From positions 1 to 58,763 of the forward strand of contig JAJPHH010000120.1 of the NCBI GenBank assembly GCA_021325385.1: DNA of 58,763 nucleotides, in the 5' to 3' direction. A program made the translations under genes and the position numbers. How positions within the stretch are numbered: the stretch's first letter is position 1; the number at the start of each line of letters is the position of its first letter. The stretch comes from Alphaproteobacteria bacterium (GTDB lineage Bacteria > Pseudomonadota > Alphaproteobacteria > Rhizobiales > Beijerinckiaceae). Under the pieces are notes generated by a model that did no database searches, was not told where the DNA came from, and saw only the letters and a program-made list of their open reading frames with translations. This document shows positions 19,610-30,389 of the stretch, piece after piece.

Positions 19610-20730
19610 CAGGCCTTTCCTGGCGCCGCCTCGCGGCGCTGTTGCGCAAAGAATGGATTCAAGTGTTCCGCGACGCGATGACGCTGCGCATCATCATCGC
19701 CATCCCGATCATGCAATTGTTCCTGTTCGGCTACGCCATCAATACGGACCCGAAGAATTTGCCGACCGGGCTGCTGACGACGGACCATACCAAATACGAG
19801 CGCACCATCGTCGCCGCGCTGAAGAATTCCGGCTATTACAACGTCACGCCGCTCGCGACCGAAGCCGAGGCCAATGAAGGCCTCGCCGACGGCGACCTTC
19901 TCTTCGTCATCGAGATTCCGCCCGGCTTCGATCGCGCTGTCGACCGCGGCGAATCCCCTGCGATCCTAGTCGACGCCGACGCCACCGATCCGACTGCGAT
20001 CGGCAACGCCACCGCCGCGCTCGCTTCGCTCACCGCCGACATCCAGCGCGACTTGCCGCCGATCCGCCGCGCGCAGCCGCAGACGCCGCCGTTCCAGTTC
20101 GTCGTCCACGCCCGCTACAATCCCGAGCAACTCACCGTCCTCAACATCGTGCCGGGATTGATCTGCATCGTGCTGACCTTCTCGACCCTGTTCGTCACCA
20201 CGCTGTCGATAACAAGAGAGCGCGAGCGCGGCACGATGGAGAATCTGCTCGCGATGCCGGTCAGGCCCGTCGAAGTGATGATCGCCAAGATCACCCCGTA
20301 CCTGACGATCGGCTATATCCAAGTCGGCTTGATCCTGATCGCCTCGGTCCTGTTCTTCCAATTGCCGATCCGCGGCTCGATTCCGCTGCTCTTGGCGGCG
20401 CTCGGCCTGTTCATCGGCGGAAATCTCGCGCTCGGCGTCTTGTTCTCCACCGTCTCGGCCAACCAGATGCAGGCGACGCAATTCGCCCAGTTCACGCTGC
20501 TGCCGTCCTTCCTTTTGTCCGGCTTCATGTTCCCGTTCCGCGGCATGCCGCTCTGGGCGCAATGGGCCGGCGAAGTCTTTCCGACCACCCACGCTATGCG
20601 CATCGTCCGCGGCATGCTGCTGAAAGGCAATGGCTGGACCGAGATCGCGCCCGACCTCTGGCCGCTGGCCCTGTTCACGCTCGGCGCGATCGGCTTGGCG
20701 GTGTGGTTCTATCGCGAGACGCTGGATTAG
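19606..20730 (+). CDS. ABC-2 type permease of efflux system
   Basis: Inner-membrane permease of 374 aa: one N-terminal helix (about residues 25-45), a large periplasmic domain (to about residue 170), then five C-terminal helices. The conserved ABC-2 stretch TREREEGTMENLLAMPVRP is present here as TRERERGTMENLLAMPVRP, and the C-terminus has SGFMFPFRGMPLWAQW. This is the YbhS/YbhR type; with only one permease gene it would act as a homodimer. AAAGGAGG precedes ATG 19606. The exported substrate is unknown; drug or toxic-compound export is typical for the class. Confidence 0.95.
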   Translation: MTGLSWRRLAALLRKEWIQVFRDAMTLRIIIAIPIMQLFLFGYAINTDPKNLPTGLLTTDHTKYERTIVAALKNSGYYNVTPLATEAEANEGLADGDLLFVIEIPPGFDRAVDRGESPAILVDADATDPTAIGNATAALASLTADIQRDLPPIRRAQPQTPPFQFVVHARYNPEQLTVLNIVPGLICIVLTFSTLFVTTLSITRERERGTMENLLAMPVRPVEVMIAKITPYLTIGYIQVGLILIASVLFFQLPIRGSIPLLLAALGLFIGGNLALGVLFSTVSANQMQATQFAQFTLLPSFLLSGFMFPFRGMPLWAQWAGEVFPTTHAMRIVRGMLLKGNGWTEIAPDLWPLALFTLGAIGLAVWFYRETLD

Positions 20731-21184
20731 GCGGCGGCGCAGATCGGATCTCGCAAGCAATTGAACGCCTCCTCCCTCGAGCCCGAACTTCCCCGCCCGG
20801 CTCCTCGATCATGAAGGCGCGCCGCTCCTGGGCGGGGCCATCTCCGGCTGGCTCGGCGCCGCCACAGCGCTCGAATGGGCGCTGTCGTTGATGCTGATCC
20901 ACTCCGTCTATCGGTTGACGCCGCCCGCCGTCCGTCGCCGAAATCCAGAAAGGCGGCGATGCGGCGAAGAGCCGCGCCGAGACGAGCGGTAGCCGAACGA
21001 GCCTCAAGGCCGCGCCTCGTTGTCAAAGCGGCGGCCGCGGCCAGGCGGGGACCCGCCGGCGGCGTGGCGAGTTGAGAGGATCATCGGTCTGTTCATCGGC
21101 CAGTCATCCGACTTCAGTCATCCTGACGCTTTGAATCGTCGGCGGGCTGGGGTTCGGCGGCGAGATCGCGTTAACGGTGTATTG
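20731..21184 (+). other. 454-bp intergenic region, possible gene remnant
   Basis: No complete gene is apparent. Around 20800-20930 one plus-strand frame reads LLDHEGAPLLGGAISGWLGA and then ALEWALSLMLIHSVYRL, which looks like a hydrophobic protein fragment, but it has no start codon and an upstream stop. It may be the relic of a membrane protein, or chance. The last 60 bp should contain the promoter of the secreted beta-propeller gene; I see no convincing -35/-10 pair. Confidence 0.35.
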
Positions 21185-22483
21185 ATGTCGCCCTCCATCT
21201 CTCGCCTGGCGGCGATCGGCGCATTTTCTCTTCTCGGCGCGGGCCTGATCGGCGACGCGCAGTCTTTGCCGATCTCAACGACCTACTGCGTCGCCGCCCA
21301 ACAATGCGCCAAGCTCTGCCAGCAACGGAGCGAGAAAGGCCGCACGGCTCAAGACCTTATCCGTCGCTCGGCTTATGAGCTCGGCGAGCCGGGCGTGTTC
21401 CGCCTGCCGCCTCGCGAGGGCGCGCCGCCGCCTCTGGTCGATCCGGCCAACGTCTATTCTGAAACCCGCGCCGGCGATTTCAGCCCGGCGGTCGCAGGGG
21501 CGCTGCCGCGCGTCTATGCGCCCAATCTTGGGACCGGCCAGGTCGACGTCATCGACCCTGCGACCTTCACGGTGATCGACCACTACGCCGTCGGCCGCAG
21601 TCCACAGCACGTCGTGCCCTCATGGGATCTGAAAACGCTTTGGGTTTCGGGCGACGAATCGGAGCCGCGCGCCCATGGCTCGCTCGTCCCGATCGATCCC
21701 AAGACCGGCAAGCCGGGAACGCCGGTGCCGGTCGACGACGCCTATAATTTATATTTCACCCCGGACGGACGCTCGGCGATCGTCGTCGCCGAGGCGATGC
21801 GGCGGCTCGAATTCCGCGATCCCCATACGATGGCCTTGCAAGGCTACATCAACACGCCGCAATGCGCCGGCGTCAATCACGCCGATTTCTCGCCCGACGG
21901 CGCCTATGCGATCTTCACCTGCGAGTACAACAACGCGCTGGTCAAGATCGACATCGACCGTCACGAACTGGTCTCGACGTTGAAGCTCGCCGACGGCCAT
22001 ATGCCGCAGGATATTCGCGTGTCCCCCGACGGGTCGGTGTTTTACGTCGCCGACATGATCGGCGACGGCGTCGTGATGGTCGACGGCGCCAAGATGAAAG
22101 AAATCGGCTTCATTCCGACGGGCGTCGGGACGCACGGCCTCTACCCGAGTCGCGATGGGACGAAACTTTACGTCTCCAATCGCGGCACGCATAATCTTGC
22201 CGGCGTCAAACACGGCGCCGGCAGCATTTCCGTTATCGATTTCAAAGCGCGCGAAGTCGTCGCCAATTGGCCGATCCCCAATGGCGGCAGCCCGGACATG
22301 GGCAATGTCAGCGCCGACGGCAAGACGCTCTGGCTGTCGGCGCGCTATGACGGCGCCGTCTACGCGATCGACACGACGAGCGGCGACGTCAAGACCATTC
22401 CCGTCGGCGGCATGCCGCACGGCCTCACGGTCTGGCCGCAGCCCGGGCGCTACTCGCTCGGCCATACTGGGAATATGAGATAG
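21185..22483 (+). CDS. Secreted YVTN-type beta-propeller protein
   Basis: Protein of 432 aa with an N-terminal signal peptide (residues 1 to about 26, hydrophobic core LAAIGAFSLLGAGLIG, likely cleavage after DAQS or near it). Repeated propeller blades contain motifs such as VYAPNLGTGQVDVIDPATF, VLYVADMIGDGV-like FYVADMIGDGVVMVDG, and LYVSNRGTHNLAG, typical of the YVTN/lactonase-like 7-blade fold. It carries no haem-binding CXXCH and no clear enzymatic motif. ATG 21185 is chosen to retain the signal peptide. It is convergent with opgG/opgD. The function is unknown; binding or a dehydrogenase-like role is possible. Confidence 0.83.
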   Translation: MSPSISRLAAIGAFSLLGAGLIGDAQSLPISTTYCVAAQQCAKLCQQRSEKGRTAQDLIRRSAYELGEPGVFRLPPREGAPPPLVDPANVYSETRAGDFSPAVAGALPRVYAPNLGTGQVDVIDPATFTVIDHYAVGRSPQHVVPSWDLKTLWVSGDESEPRAHGSLVPIDPKTGKPGTPVPVDDAYNLYFTPDGRSAIVVAEAMRRLEFRDPHTMALQGYINTPQCAGVNHADFSPDGAYAIFTCEYNNALVKIDIDRHELVSTLKLADGHMPQDIRVSPDGSVFYVADMIGDGVVMVDGAKMKEIGFIPTGVGTHGLYPSRDGTKLYVSNRGTHNLAGVKHGAGSISVIDFKAREVVANWPIPNGGSPDMGNVSADGKTLWLSARYDGAVYAIDTTSGDVKTIPVGGMPHGLTVWPQPGRYSLGHTGNMR

Positions 22484-22606
22484 AGCGGCGGGCTCTGAAA
22501 TCGGCCGTGTTCAGTTGGCGAGCGCTTCGGCCGGCGCACATGGCGTCCGTTCCAAACAAAAGCTGCTTTGCGCGTCCCCGTTTGTCCCAGAAGGCGCAGC
22601 GAACGC

Positions 22607-24211
22607 TTAAAACGGGTGGTACTGAAACATCCAGGTCTCGGTCAGCTGCTCGCCGCCATGGCGAAGATAGCAGCGCAGCTCGACCGGGTCAGGCCCTTCG
22701 ACGCCGCCAAGGTCGAATTGCGTGCGCCAATGGCCCGGCACGCCGTCCGGAACCGCTTCGGTCAGCTTGTACGGCCCGAACGTCCCGCGCGACGCGTTGA
22801 CCACCGCTTCCGGCGTCACGCCATAGGGCAGGGTGGCCAACGGGCCGCCCAAAAACTCGACCATGAATTTGCGCACGCCTTTCGGCCGCGGCTGGCCCGG
22901 CTGGCCGCCGCGGCTGAGACGGGTCGCGACGCAGCGGCCGAGCTTGGTTGGGAAAGGTTCGTCCGCGAGCCAATGCAGGCGGTAGTGGAGCGCGAGTTCG
23001 GCGTCGGCCGGGATCGGCTTTTCCGGCACCCACATGGCGACGACGTTGTCGTGGATTTCATCGTCGGTCGGTATCTCGCAAAGCTGGATCGAGCCCGCGC
23101 CCCAGCCCTCGCCGTTCGGACCCGGCAGCGGCTCGACCCACAGGCTCGGCCGACGATCGTAATTGACCCCGTCGAGATAATGGTCGAAGGCGCGGTCGCG
23201 CTGCAGCAGGCCGAAGCCTTTCGGATCGTGGTCGAGAAAGGCCGAGACCATGATCCGCGGCGGGTTGTTCAGCGGACGCCACAGCCGCTCGCCCGAGCCT
23301 GTCCACATCGCGAGACCGTCCGAATCGTGCACTTCCGGCCGCCAATCGATCGCGTCAACCTTCTTGGTCTCGGAATACCAGTACATCGAGGTCAAGGGCG
23401 CGATGCCGAAGCGCGAAACTTCAGCGCGCATATTGAGCGAGGCGTCGATATCCATCACCACGCCCTTGCCGCGCGTCATGGCGAACCGGTAGGCGCCGAC
23501 GATGGACGGTCCCTCCATCAACGCATAGAGGACGATGGAATCCGCCCCTTCATTCGCTTCGATGAAGAAATGGGTGAAATCGGGAAACTCTTCCGACCGG
23601 TCCGCGACCGCGACGTCGAGCGCGACGCCGCGCGACGATAGGCCGTACTGCCTGAGTTCGCCGATCGCGCGAAAATAGGCCGCGCCGAGAAAGGCGACCC
23701 AATCGTTCTTGCGCCAATCGAGCGCGCCGTCGCGCGCCTCCTGGATTCTAAGGCCGGCGAAGCCCGCGCCTTTCGGCAATTGCCGGGCGATCGAATCTTC
23801 CGGCATGTCGAAATAATCTTGGTCGTAAATGATGCGCCGCGAATGGTCGCCCTCGACGACATGCATCTCGACCGCTTTTTGAAAGAACAGGCCGAGATGG
23901 AAGAAACTCACCGGGAACCGGCCCGGGCCCTCGGCGAACAGCGCGCGGTCCATTCGATAGCGGATCTTGCCCCATTCTTCGTAATTGATCTGCTTGACGA
24001 TTTCCGGCGCCGGCCGGGCTGGGCCGATATAGGGCTCGCGCGCCATCTGCTTGGCGCGGGCCTTGAAGAGTTCATACGAGAAAGGGACAGGGTCGCCGAA
24101 GCGGAGGCCGTCCGCCGCCGCCAGCGCCTCCATGCCGCCGCTCGAGGCCAACCCGACGGCCGACGCGGCCGCCCCTTTGAGAATGGCGCGGCGATCAATC
24201 GAGTGAGACAT
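22607..24211 (-). CDS. Glucan biosynthesis protein OpgG/OpgD (MdoG family), Tat-exported
   Basis: Periplasmic protein of 534 aa needed for osmoregulated periplasmic glucan synthesis. The N-terminus SHSIDRRAILKGAAASAVG is a twin-arginine signal peptide, which is the OpgD-type feature; OpgG has a Sec signal. Family motifs include FGDPVPFSYELFKARAKQMA, YEEWGKIRYR, FHLGLFFQK and the C-terminal WMFQYHPF. The length is normal. No glucosyltransferase opgH is beside it. The 225 bp upstream, toward trmB, hold no gene. Confidence 0.9.
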   Translation of the reverse strand: MSHSIDRRAILKGAAASAVGLASSGGMEALAAADGLRFGDPVPFSYELFKARAKQMAREPYIGPARPAPEIVKQINYEEWGKIRYRMDRALFAEGPGRFPVSFFHLGLFFQKAVEMHVVEGDHSRRIIYDQDYFDMPEDSIARQLPKGAGFAGLRIQEARDGALDWRKNDWVAFLGAAYFRAIGELRQYGLSSRGVALDVAVADRSEEFPDFTHFFIEANEGADSIVLYALMEGPSIVGAYRFAMTRGKGVVMDIDASLNMRAEVSRFGIAPLTSMYWYSETKKVDAIDWRPEVHDSDGLAMWTGSGERLWRPLNNPPRIMVSAFLDHDPKGFGLLQRDRAFDHYLDGVNYDRRPSLWVEPLPGPNGEGWGAGSIQLCEIPTDDEIHDNVVAMWVPEKPIPADAELALHYRLHWLADEPFPTKLGRCVATRLSRGGQPGQPRPKGVRKFMVEFLGGPLATLPYGVTPEAVVNASRGTFGPYKLTEAVPDGVPGHWRTQFDLGGVEGPDPVELRCYLRHGGEQLTETWMFQYHPF

Positions 24212-24436
24212 CGCGATCCTTCATCGTCGCGTCGAGAGGGATCTCGCGCGTGTCCGCCGGCGGAAACCCGCCGCCAATAGTGGAAGAGCTTAGGAAGCGC
24301 CCCACCCAACAGACGCGCGCTTATCTCGGAATTGCGCCCGTCCGCAAGCCCTGGACGTTGACCCGTCCCCAGGGCGGCGCCTGGTTAATCAGGGCTTATG
24401 TCAAGAATTGGCCGGGCCGGCTGCGGCGGATCGACC

Positions 24437-25147
24437 TCAGACGCGAACGAAAGTGGAATAGACAGGCCGGCGGCCCTCGCGCTTCGCTTTGGCTTCGTAG
24501 CGCGTCTCGCGCCAGTCCGGCCAGGGCAGGCGCCAATCGTCGGCTCTTTGCGCCGGCCAGGCGAAATCGGGATTGTCGAGAAAGCGGCGCAAGGTCCAGC
24601 CGGCGTAATCGTCGATATCGGTGGCGAATCGGACCTCGCCGCCGGGACGGAGAATGCGGGAGAACTGGCGCACGCTCGCCGCCGAGACGAAGCGCCGCTT
24701 TTTGTGCCGCCGCTTGGGCCAGGGGTCAGGGTAAAGAATGAAGAGCCGAGATATGGCGCGATCCGGCAGCGCTTCGATCAGCGCGCCGGCGTCGCCCGCC
24801 CGGAGCCGGACATTGTCGAGCCCCTCCTTTTCGATCGACGCCAGCGCCTTGGCGACGCCGTTGACGAAAGGTTCGGCGCCGATGAAGCCGATATCGCGAT
24901 GCGCCAAGGCCTGGGCGATCAGATGCTCGCCGCCGCCAAAGCCGACTTCGAGCCAGATCTCGCGGGGTTGGAGCGGAAAAAGCGCCGCGCAATCAAGCCG
25001 CGGCGCGACGCCCACTTCGACTTGCGGCAGCAATTCACGCAGCAGCGCTGCGTGATGGCTGCGCAAGGTCTTGCCATGCGTCCGTCCATAAATGACGCGC
25101 CGCTTGCCGGTCTCGCCGGCGGGCGGCGCATTATCGTCGTTGTTCAG
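24437..25147 (-). CDS. trmB: tRNA (guanine-N7-)-methyltransferase TrmB
   Basis: SAM-dependent enzyme making m7G46 in tRNA. It has the SAM motif EVGFGGGEHL, the middle motif LFILYPDPWPKRRHKKRR, and the conserved N-terminal YGRTHGKTLRSHH. The start is a problem: between the metK stop and the conserved N-terminus there is no in-frame ATG, GTG or TTG. CTG 25147 (giving 236 aa, the normal length) or ATC 25153, which overlaps the metK stop, are the only places that keep the whole domain. A TTG at 25066 would cut off the conserved YGR segment. Coupled translation from metK is likely. Confidence 0.88.
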   Translation of the reverse strand: MNNDDNAPPAGETGKRRVIYGRTHGKTLRSHHAALLRELLPQVEVGVAPRLDCAALFPLQPREIWLEVGFGGGEHLIAQALAHRDIGFIGAEPFVNGVAKALASIEKEGLDNVRLRAGDAGALIEALPDRAISRLFILYPDPWPKRRHKKRRFVSAASVRQFSRILRPGGEVRFATDIDDYAGWTLRRFLDNPDFAWPAQRADDWRLPWPDWRETRYEAKAKREGRRPVYSTFVRV

Positions 25148-25152
25148 CGCGA

Positions 25153-26343
<1,191 letters not shown>

Positions 26344-26512
26344 CGGTGACGTCTCCGTGCGCGGGGGCCGTTTCTCTTCGCCGCGGCGGTCGCCTCAGCT
26401 TGCCCCAACAAGCCCCTTAACGCGCTCCGACGTCGGCAGCGCCCTTCTGACAGTCGTCGTTCGTCAGGTCAAGCGATTCTCGCGAAAGCGTTCGATATAG
26501 CGAACGACGCCA

Positions 26513-26941
26513 TCAGCCCTGGTCCGCCCCGGATGGGCCGCCGCCGAGGCTGCGCGCCAGCAAGACGACGAAATCGACAATCCCCCTGCGGACTTTCGGG
26601 TCCCGAATGCTGGAAAAGGCGCGGTTCAACTCGACCCCCTCGGCTGTGGACAGAAACTCGACCACGTAAGAGCCGCTCGCCGGCTCGGCGAAGCCGGGCG
26701 CCGCAGCGCCTCGCGGCCCTGCGTCTTCAAGGAAGAAAGAGGGCTGCACATTGAGCGCGCGGGCGATCTGTTTGAGGGTGCTGGCGCTGATCCGGTTAGA
26801 GCCTTTTTCGTATTTCTGGATCTGCTGGAAGGTGACGCCGAGCGCCTCGCCGAGCTTCTCCTGGCTCATCCCGACCAGCATGCGCTGCATGCGCAATCGA
26901 GCGCCGACCTGCTGGTCGATAGGATTGGGAGCTTTCTTCAT
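26513..26941 (-). CDS. XRE-family transcriptional regulator (PhrR/PraR-like position)
   Basis: 142-aa regulator with an N-terminal helix-turn-helix: MSQEKLGEALGVTFQQIQKY (about residues 24-43) followed by GSNRISASTLKQIARALNV. The C-terminal half is less conserved. This is the DNA-binding type found beside lnt and metK in Rhizobiales; in Sinorhizobium the lnt homologue (actA) and the neighbouring phrR are associated with acid tolerance. Whether this protein has that role is inference. It sits 169 bp upstream of metK on the same strand. Confidence 0.9.
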   Translation of the reverse strand: MKKAPNPIDQQVGARLRMQRMLVGMSQEKLGEALGVTFQQIQKYEKGSNRISASTLKQIARALNVQPSFFLEDAGPRGAAAPGFAEPASGSYVVEFLSTAEGVELNRAFSSIRDPKVRRGIVDFVVLLARSLGGGPSGADQG

Positions 26942-27080
26942 GCGGGCCTAATCCTTCGAGCCGTGGCCTTGAAAAGGCCACAGCCGCTGAGCCGCGCGCC
27001 GACGGGCCAGCTCCTGAACGGCGGCAAGCGCTCGTTCTACGTGTAAAAACCGCGCGGCGGCAAGCCTTCGGCCGGCCCGT

Positions 27081-28745
27081 TCAGAAGCGCCTTTGGGCGA
27101 AGCCGCGCAAGCCGAAACATAGAATCAGGCCCAGGAGCAAAAGCGCGCCTGGCCCGAGCGCGCCGTAACGCGCAAAAAGCGTCGGCGACCGCGCGACCGG
27201 CAGCGCCGTATCCAGAACGCCTTCGACGCCGAGCGGCAGGTCCGCGATCGTTCGGCCAAGTCCGTCGACCACCGCCGAAATGCCGGAATTGGCCGCGCGC
27301 ACCAGCGGCAGGCCTTGCTCGATGGCGCGCAGGCGCGCCTGCGCGAAGTGCTGGTACGGGCCGGCGGTGCGGCCAAACCAGATGTCGTCGGTGAGGTTGA
27401 GGATGAAGGCGGCGCGCCTCTCGCCGCCGAAGAGGTCGCCCCATTCGTCGGGAAAAATCGCCTCGTAGCAAACCATCGGCCATGAGTCGGGCAGGCCCGG
27501 CGCGCGCAATAGCTTTTCGCTGGCGCCCGGATCGAAGCCGCCTGGCGCGTAGCGGACGAATTGGCTCAATCCGAACCGCTCGAGCAGCCCGCGCAGCGGC
27601 AGGTACTCGCCAAACGGTACGAGGCGAACCTTGTCGTAATGGTCAAGCAGCGCGCCGCGGCGATCGACGACTTGGATCGAATTATAGTAGCGCGCGCGCG
27701 CCTCGTCCGGGCCGCGCTCGGCCCGGGCCGCGCCGGCGATCAGCGTCGTCCCGCCATGCAGGAGACCGGCGATCTGATTCAAGGCGACGGGGTCGCGGGC
27801 GAGCAGAAAGGGAAAGGCCGATTCTGGCCAGATCAGATGGGTTACGTCGGCGACCCCCGTCGTGGTCGGCGAGGTCGCGCGGTCGGAAAGGTCGAGATAA
27901 TGACGCATGATCGCGTCTTTGTTCTCAGGGCTGAAATCGGCGCCCTGGCCGATATTCGGCTGCATGATTCGCAGCTTGACGCCGGCGACCGTCGCCGCGG
28001 GCGGCGCGGCGAGCCGCCAGGCGCCGAATGCGGTGAGGAGGGTCAGCGCGAGGACCGCGAGCGCCGTCGGCGCAGCGCGGCGTCTGCCGCTCGCCTCGTC
28101 GATCAGCGTCGCCGGCGCGGCGAAGATCGCGATCGTCAACAAGGTCAGCCCATGCAGGCCGACGAGCGAGGCCGCCTGCGCGAGCATCGGCGTTCCGCCC
28201 AGCGCCATGCCGAATTCGTTCCAGGGAAAGCCGGTCAGAATATTGGCGCGCAGCCACTCGCTGACCCCGAGGCCCGTGGCGAGCGCGAAGATGCGGGCTG
28301 CGCCGGGGGACCATAAAGCCTTCGCCAAGGCGAAGCCGAGGGCCGGGAAGAAAGCGAGCGCAGCCGGCAGCCCCAGGACGCCGAGCGGCAGCGCCCAGGC
28401 GAATTCATCGGCGTCGACCAGGAAGGCCGCGCCGAGCCACCACAGGCCGGCGACGAAATAACCAAAGCCCCACCACCAGCCGACGCCAAACGCCGCTCGA
28501 AGGGAGGGCAGAAACGTGGCGCCTTTGGCGTTGGAATCGGCCGAGCCGTCGAGCAGCCAGACCGCGACGGTCAACGGCGCAATCATGGCCGGCCAAAAAT
28601 TGACCGGCGCCATGGCCAGCGCGCCGGCGGCGCCGGCGCCGAAGGCGATCAGCCGCCGACGCCAGCCCCAGGCGAGAATCACCGGCTCGCCGATCGACTG
28701 AACGAAGGAGGCGCGGTCGGGGAAGGTCGAGACGCTTGAGGTCAC
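27081..28745 (-). CDS. lnt: Apolipoprotein N-acyltransferase
   Basis: Inner-membrane enzyme (554 aa, GTG start) that adds the third acyl chain to lipoproteins. The N-terminal half has about six hydrophobic helices with the conserved FPWNEFGMAL; the C-terminal half is a nitrilase-type domain with the Glu-Lys-Cys triad in WPESAFPFLL, DKVRLVPFGEYLP and MVCYEAIFPDEW. A last hydrophobic helix ends the protein. It has an 85-bp gap to corC upstream and a 139-bp gap to the XRE gene downstream. The window also encodes a candidate lipoprotein substrate (56380-56997). Confidence 0.95.
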   Translation of the reverse strand: MTSSVSTFPDRASFVQSIGEPVILAWGWRRRLIAFGAGAAGALAMAPVNFWPAMIAPLTVAVWLLDGSADSNAKGATFLPSLRAAFGVGWWWGFGYFVAGLWWLGAAFLVDADEFAWALPLGVLGLPAALAFFPALGFALAKALWSPGAARIFALATGLGVSEWLRANILTGFPWNEFGMALGGTPMLAQAASLVGLHGLTLLTIAIFAAPATLIDEASGRRRAAPTALAVLALTLLTAFGAWRLAAPPAATVAGVKLRIMQPNIGQGADFSPENKDAIMRHYLDLSDRATSPTTTGVADVTHLIWPESAFPFLLARDPVALNQIAGLLHGGTTLIAGAARAERGPDEARARYYNSIQVVDRRGALLDHYDKVRLVPFGEYLPLRGLLERFGLSQFVRYAPGGFDPGASEKLLRAPGLPDSWPMVCYEAIFPDEWGDLFGGERRAAFILNLTDDIWFGRTAGPYQHFAQARLRAIEQGLPLVRAANSGISAVVDGLGRTIADLPLGVEGVLDTALPVARSPTLFARYGALGPGALLLLGLILCFGLRGFAQRRF

Positions 28746-28830
28746 TGCCGCCGTCGCTCGCCGCGAATCATGGCCTCATCCTAAATCATGATCCGCCGCC
28801 GCCCAAAGCGGTTGAAAGGTCGTTGACCGC

Positions 28831-29865
28831 TTAGCCTTCTTCCGCCCCGCCGGCCACCGGCTCGGAGGGCGGCGGCGCGCCAGCGCGCTTGCGTCGGCCG
28901 GCGGACTTCCTCGCCGGCGGCGCGGCGCGTTGGATCTTGACCTTCTTCACCCGGCGCGGATCGGCGTCGAGAACCTCGAATTCGTAGTCGCCGATTCCGG
29001 TCACGATCTCGCCGCGGCCCGGCACGCGGCCGACCTTGGCCGTGACCAGGCCGCCGATTGTGTCGACCTGTTCGGCCTCGCCGAACTTGATGAAATCGTC
29101 GCCGAGCGCGGCCGAAAGGTCTTCGAGGCTGGCGCGGGCGTCGGCGACAAAAGCGCCTTCGGCGGTTTTCTCGATCGCCGGCGTCTCGGCTTCGTCGTGC
29201 TCGTCCTCGATGTCGCCGACGATCGCCTCGACCACGTCCTCGATCGACACCAGCCCGTCGCAGCCGCCATATTCGTCGATGACCAGGGCCATATGCGTGC
29301 GCGTCGCCTGCATCTTTAAGAGCAGGTCGAGCGCCGGCATCGACGGCGGCGCATAAAGGACCGGACGCAGGATATTCGCCTTGGCGAGCGGCAGGCTCAT
29401 GTCGAAAGGCGCCGGCGCTTGTTCGGACGCCGCCTCAGGCGCGAGGCCGAATTGCGGCGCTGCGGCGAGATAATCGACGAAATCGCGAATGTGGACCATG
29501 CCGCGCGGATCATCGAGCGTCTCGCCATAGACCGGCAAGCGCGAATGGCCGGCGGTCCGGAACAGGGCGAGCACGTCGCTCAGCGGCGCATCGATCTGCA
29601 CGGCGATGACGTCGGCGCGCGGCACCATGACGTCCTCGACGCGCACGTCGTGCAGCGCCAGGACGTTCTTCAAAATCGCCCGCTCTTGCGGCGTGAAGTC
29701 GGCGTCCGGCCCGGCTTCTTCAAGCGCGTCCTCGATATCGTCGCGCACCGAGGCCGGGCCGAGGCCGAACAGCGCGCGCAACCGCTCGAACAATCCGGCA
29801 TGCGTTTCGAGCCCGGGCCTCGCCGGCGTCGGCTCGTGGGTGTCGCGTTTTGGCGCTTCGCTCAT
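28831..29865 (-). CDS. CorC/HlyC-family CBS-domain protein
   Basis: Soluble 344-aa protein with two CBS domains (about residues 75-215; VEDVMVPRADVIAVQ opens the first) and a C-terminal CorC/HlyC domain (about residues 235-315). A lysine/arginine-rich tail follows. It lacks the DUF21 membrane domain found in larger relatives, so it matches the E. coli YbeX/CorC form, which is linked to Mg2+/Co2+ homeostasis and ribosome metabolism. Its start overlaps the ybeY stop by 4 bp. The ybeY-ybeX-lnt order is widely conserved. Confidence 0.92.
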   Translation of the reverse strand: MSEAPKRDTHEPTPARPGLETHAGLFERLRALFGLGPASVRDDIEDALEEAGPDADFTPQERAILKNVLALHDVRVEDVMVPRADVIAVQIDAPLSDVLALFRTAGHSRLPVYGETLDDPRGMVHIRDFVDYLAAAPQFGLAPEAASEQAPAPFDMSLPLAKANILRPVLYAPPSMPALDLLLKMQATRTHMALVIDEYGGCDGLVSIEDVVEAIVGDIEDEHDEAETPAIEKTAEGAFVADARASLEDLSAALGDDFIKFGEAEQVDTIGGLVTAKVGRVPGRGEIVTGIGDYEFEVLDADPRRVKKVKIQRAAPPARKSAGRRKRAGAPPPSEPVAGGAEEG

Positions 29866-30353
29866 TCGTGCTCCGCCGGAACGCTCCGGCCATAGGGTTC
29901 TGCGATCGCCATCCCCTTCAGCACGCGCGTTTCGAGCGCCTCCATCTCTTCGGCCTCGCGATCGGTCTGATGATCGAAGCCGACGAGGTGCAGGAAGCCG
30001 TGTACGACGAGATGGACGAAGTGATCGCTCAAACTCATTTCATCATCGTCCGCTTCGCGCTGCGTCGTCTCGTAAGCGACGACGATGTCGCCGAGAAGCG
30101 GCGCGGAGGCGAGCCGATCGGCGGGCGAAGCCGGAAAAGAGAGCACGTTCGTCGGCTTGTCGAAGCCGCGCCAGCGGGCGTTGAGCGCGCGAATGCGCTC
30201 GTCGTCGACGAGCTGGACGCTCACTTCAGCCGCTTGCTCGAGTTTGACGCCGCACGCCGCCGCGGCGGCGCGAACGGCGCGCTCGGCGAGCGCCGCCGCG
30301 TCGGGCAGCGCCGCCCAGAGCGGCGAAACGCGCTCGACGGCGATGTCGAGCAT
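29862..30353 (-). CDS. ybeY: Endoribonuclease YbeY (rRNA maturation factor)
   Basis: Metal-dependent RNase (163 aa) needed for 16S rRNA 3' maturation. The zinc motif HGFLHLVGFDH (three histidines) lies near residue 125, and FPTNVLSFP-like KPTNVLSFPA near residue 70. ATG 30353 (MLDIAVERV) is chosen because sequence further upstream translates through an interspersed repeat and is not conserved coding. The gap to phoH (209 bp) is exceptional in this otherwise tightly packed operon and is occupied by that repeat. Confidence 0.95.
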   Translation of the reverse strand: MLDIAVERVSPLWAALPDAAALAERAVRAAAAACGVKLEQAAEVSVQLVDDERIRALNARWRGFDKPTNVLSFPASPADRLASAPLLGDIVVAYETTQREADDDEMSLSDHFVHLVVHGFLHLVGFDHQTDREAEEMEALETRVLKGMAIAEPYGRSVPAEHE

Positions 30354-30389
30354 GATCGTACTTGGCGCGCTTTCCGGCGCCTCAGCGCT

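Noticed and set aside
22568-23641. 357-codon plus-strand frame opposite opgG/opgD
   Set aside because: Arg/Ala-rich shadow of a conserved gene with a clear Tat signal and family motifs on the other strand.
26344-26512. SAM-responsive riboswitch in the metK leader
   Set aside because: Small hairpins are present, but I could not match the consensus of SAM-II, SAM-V or SAM/SAH classes. A covariance-model search of this leader would decide.
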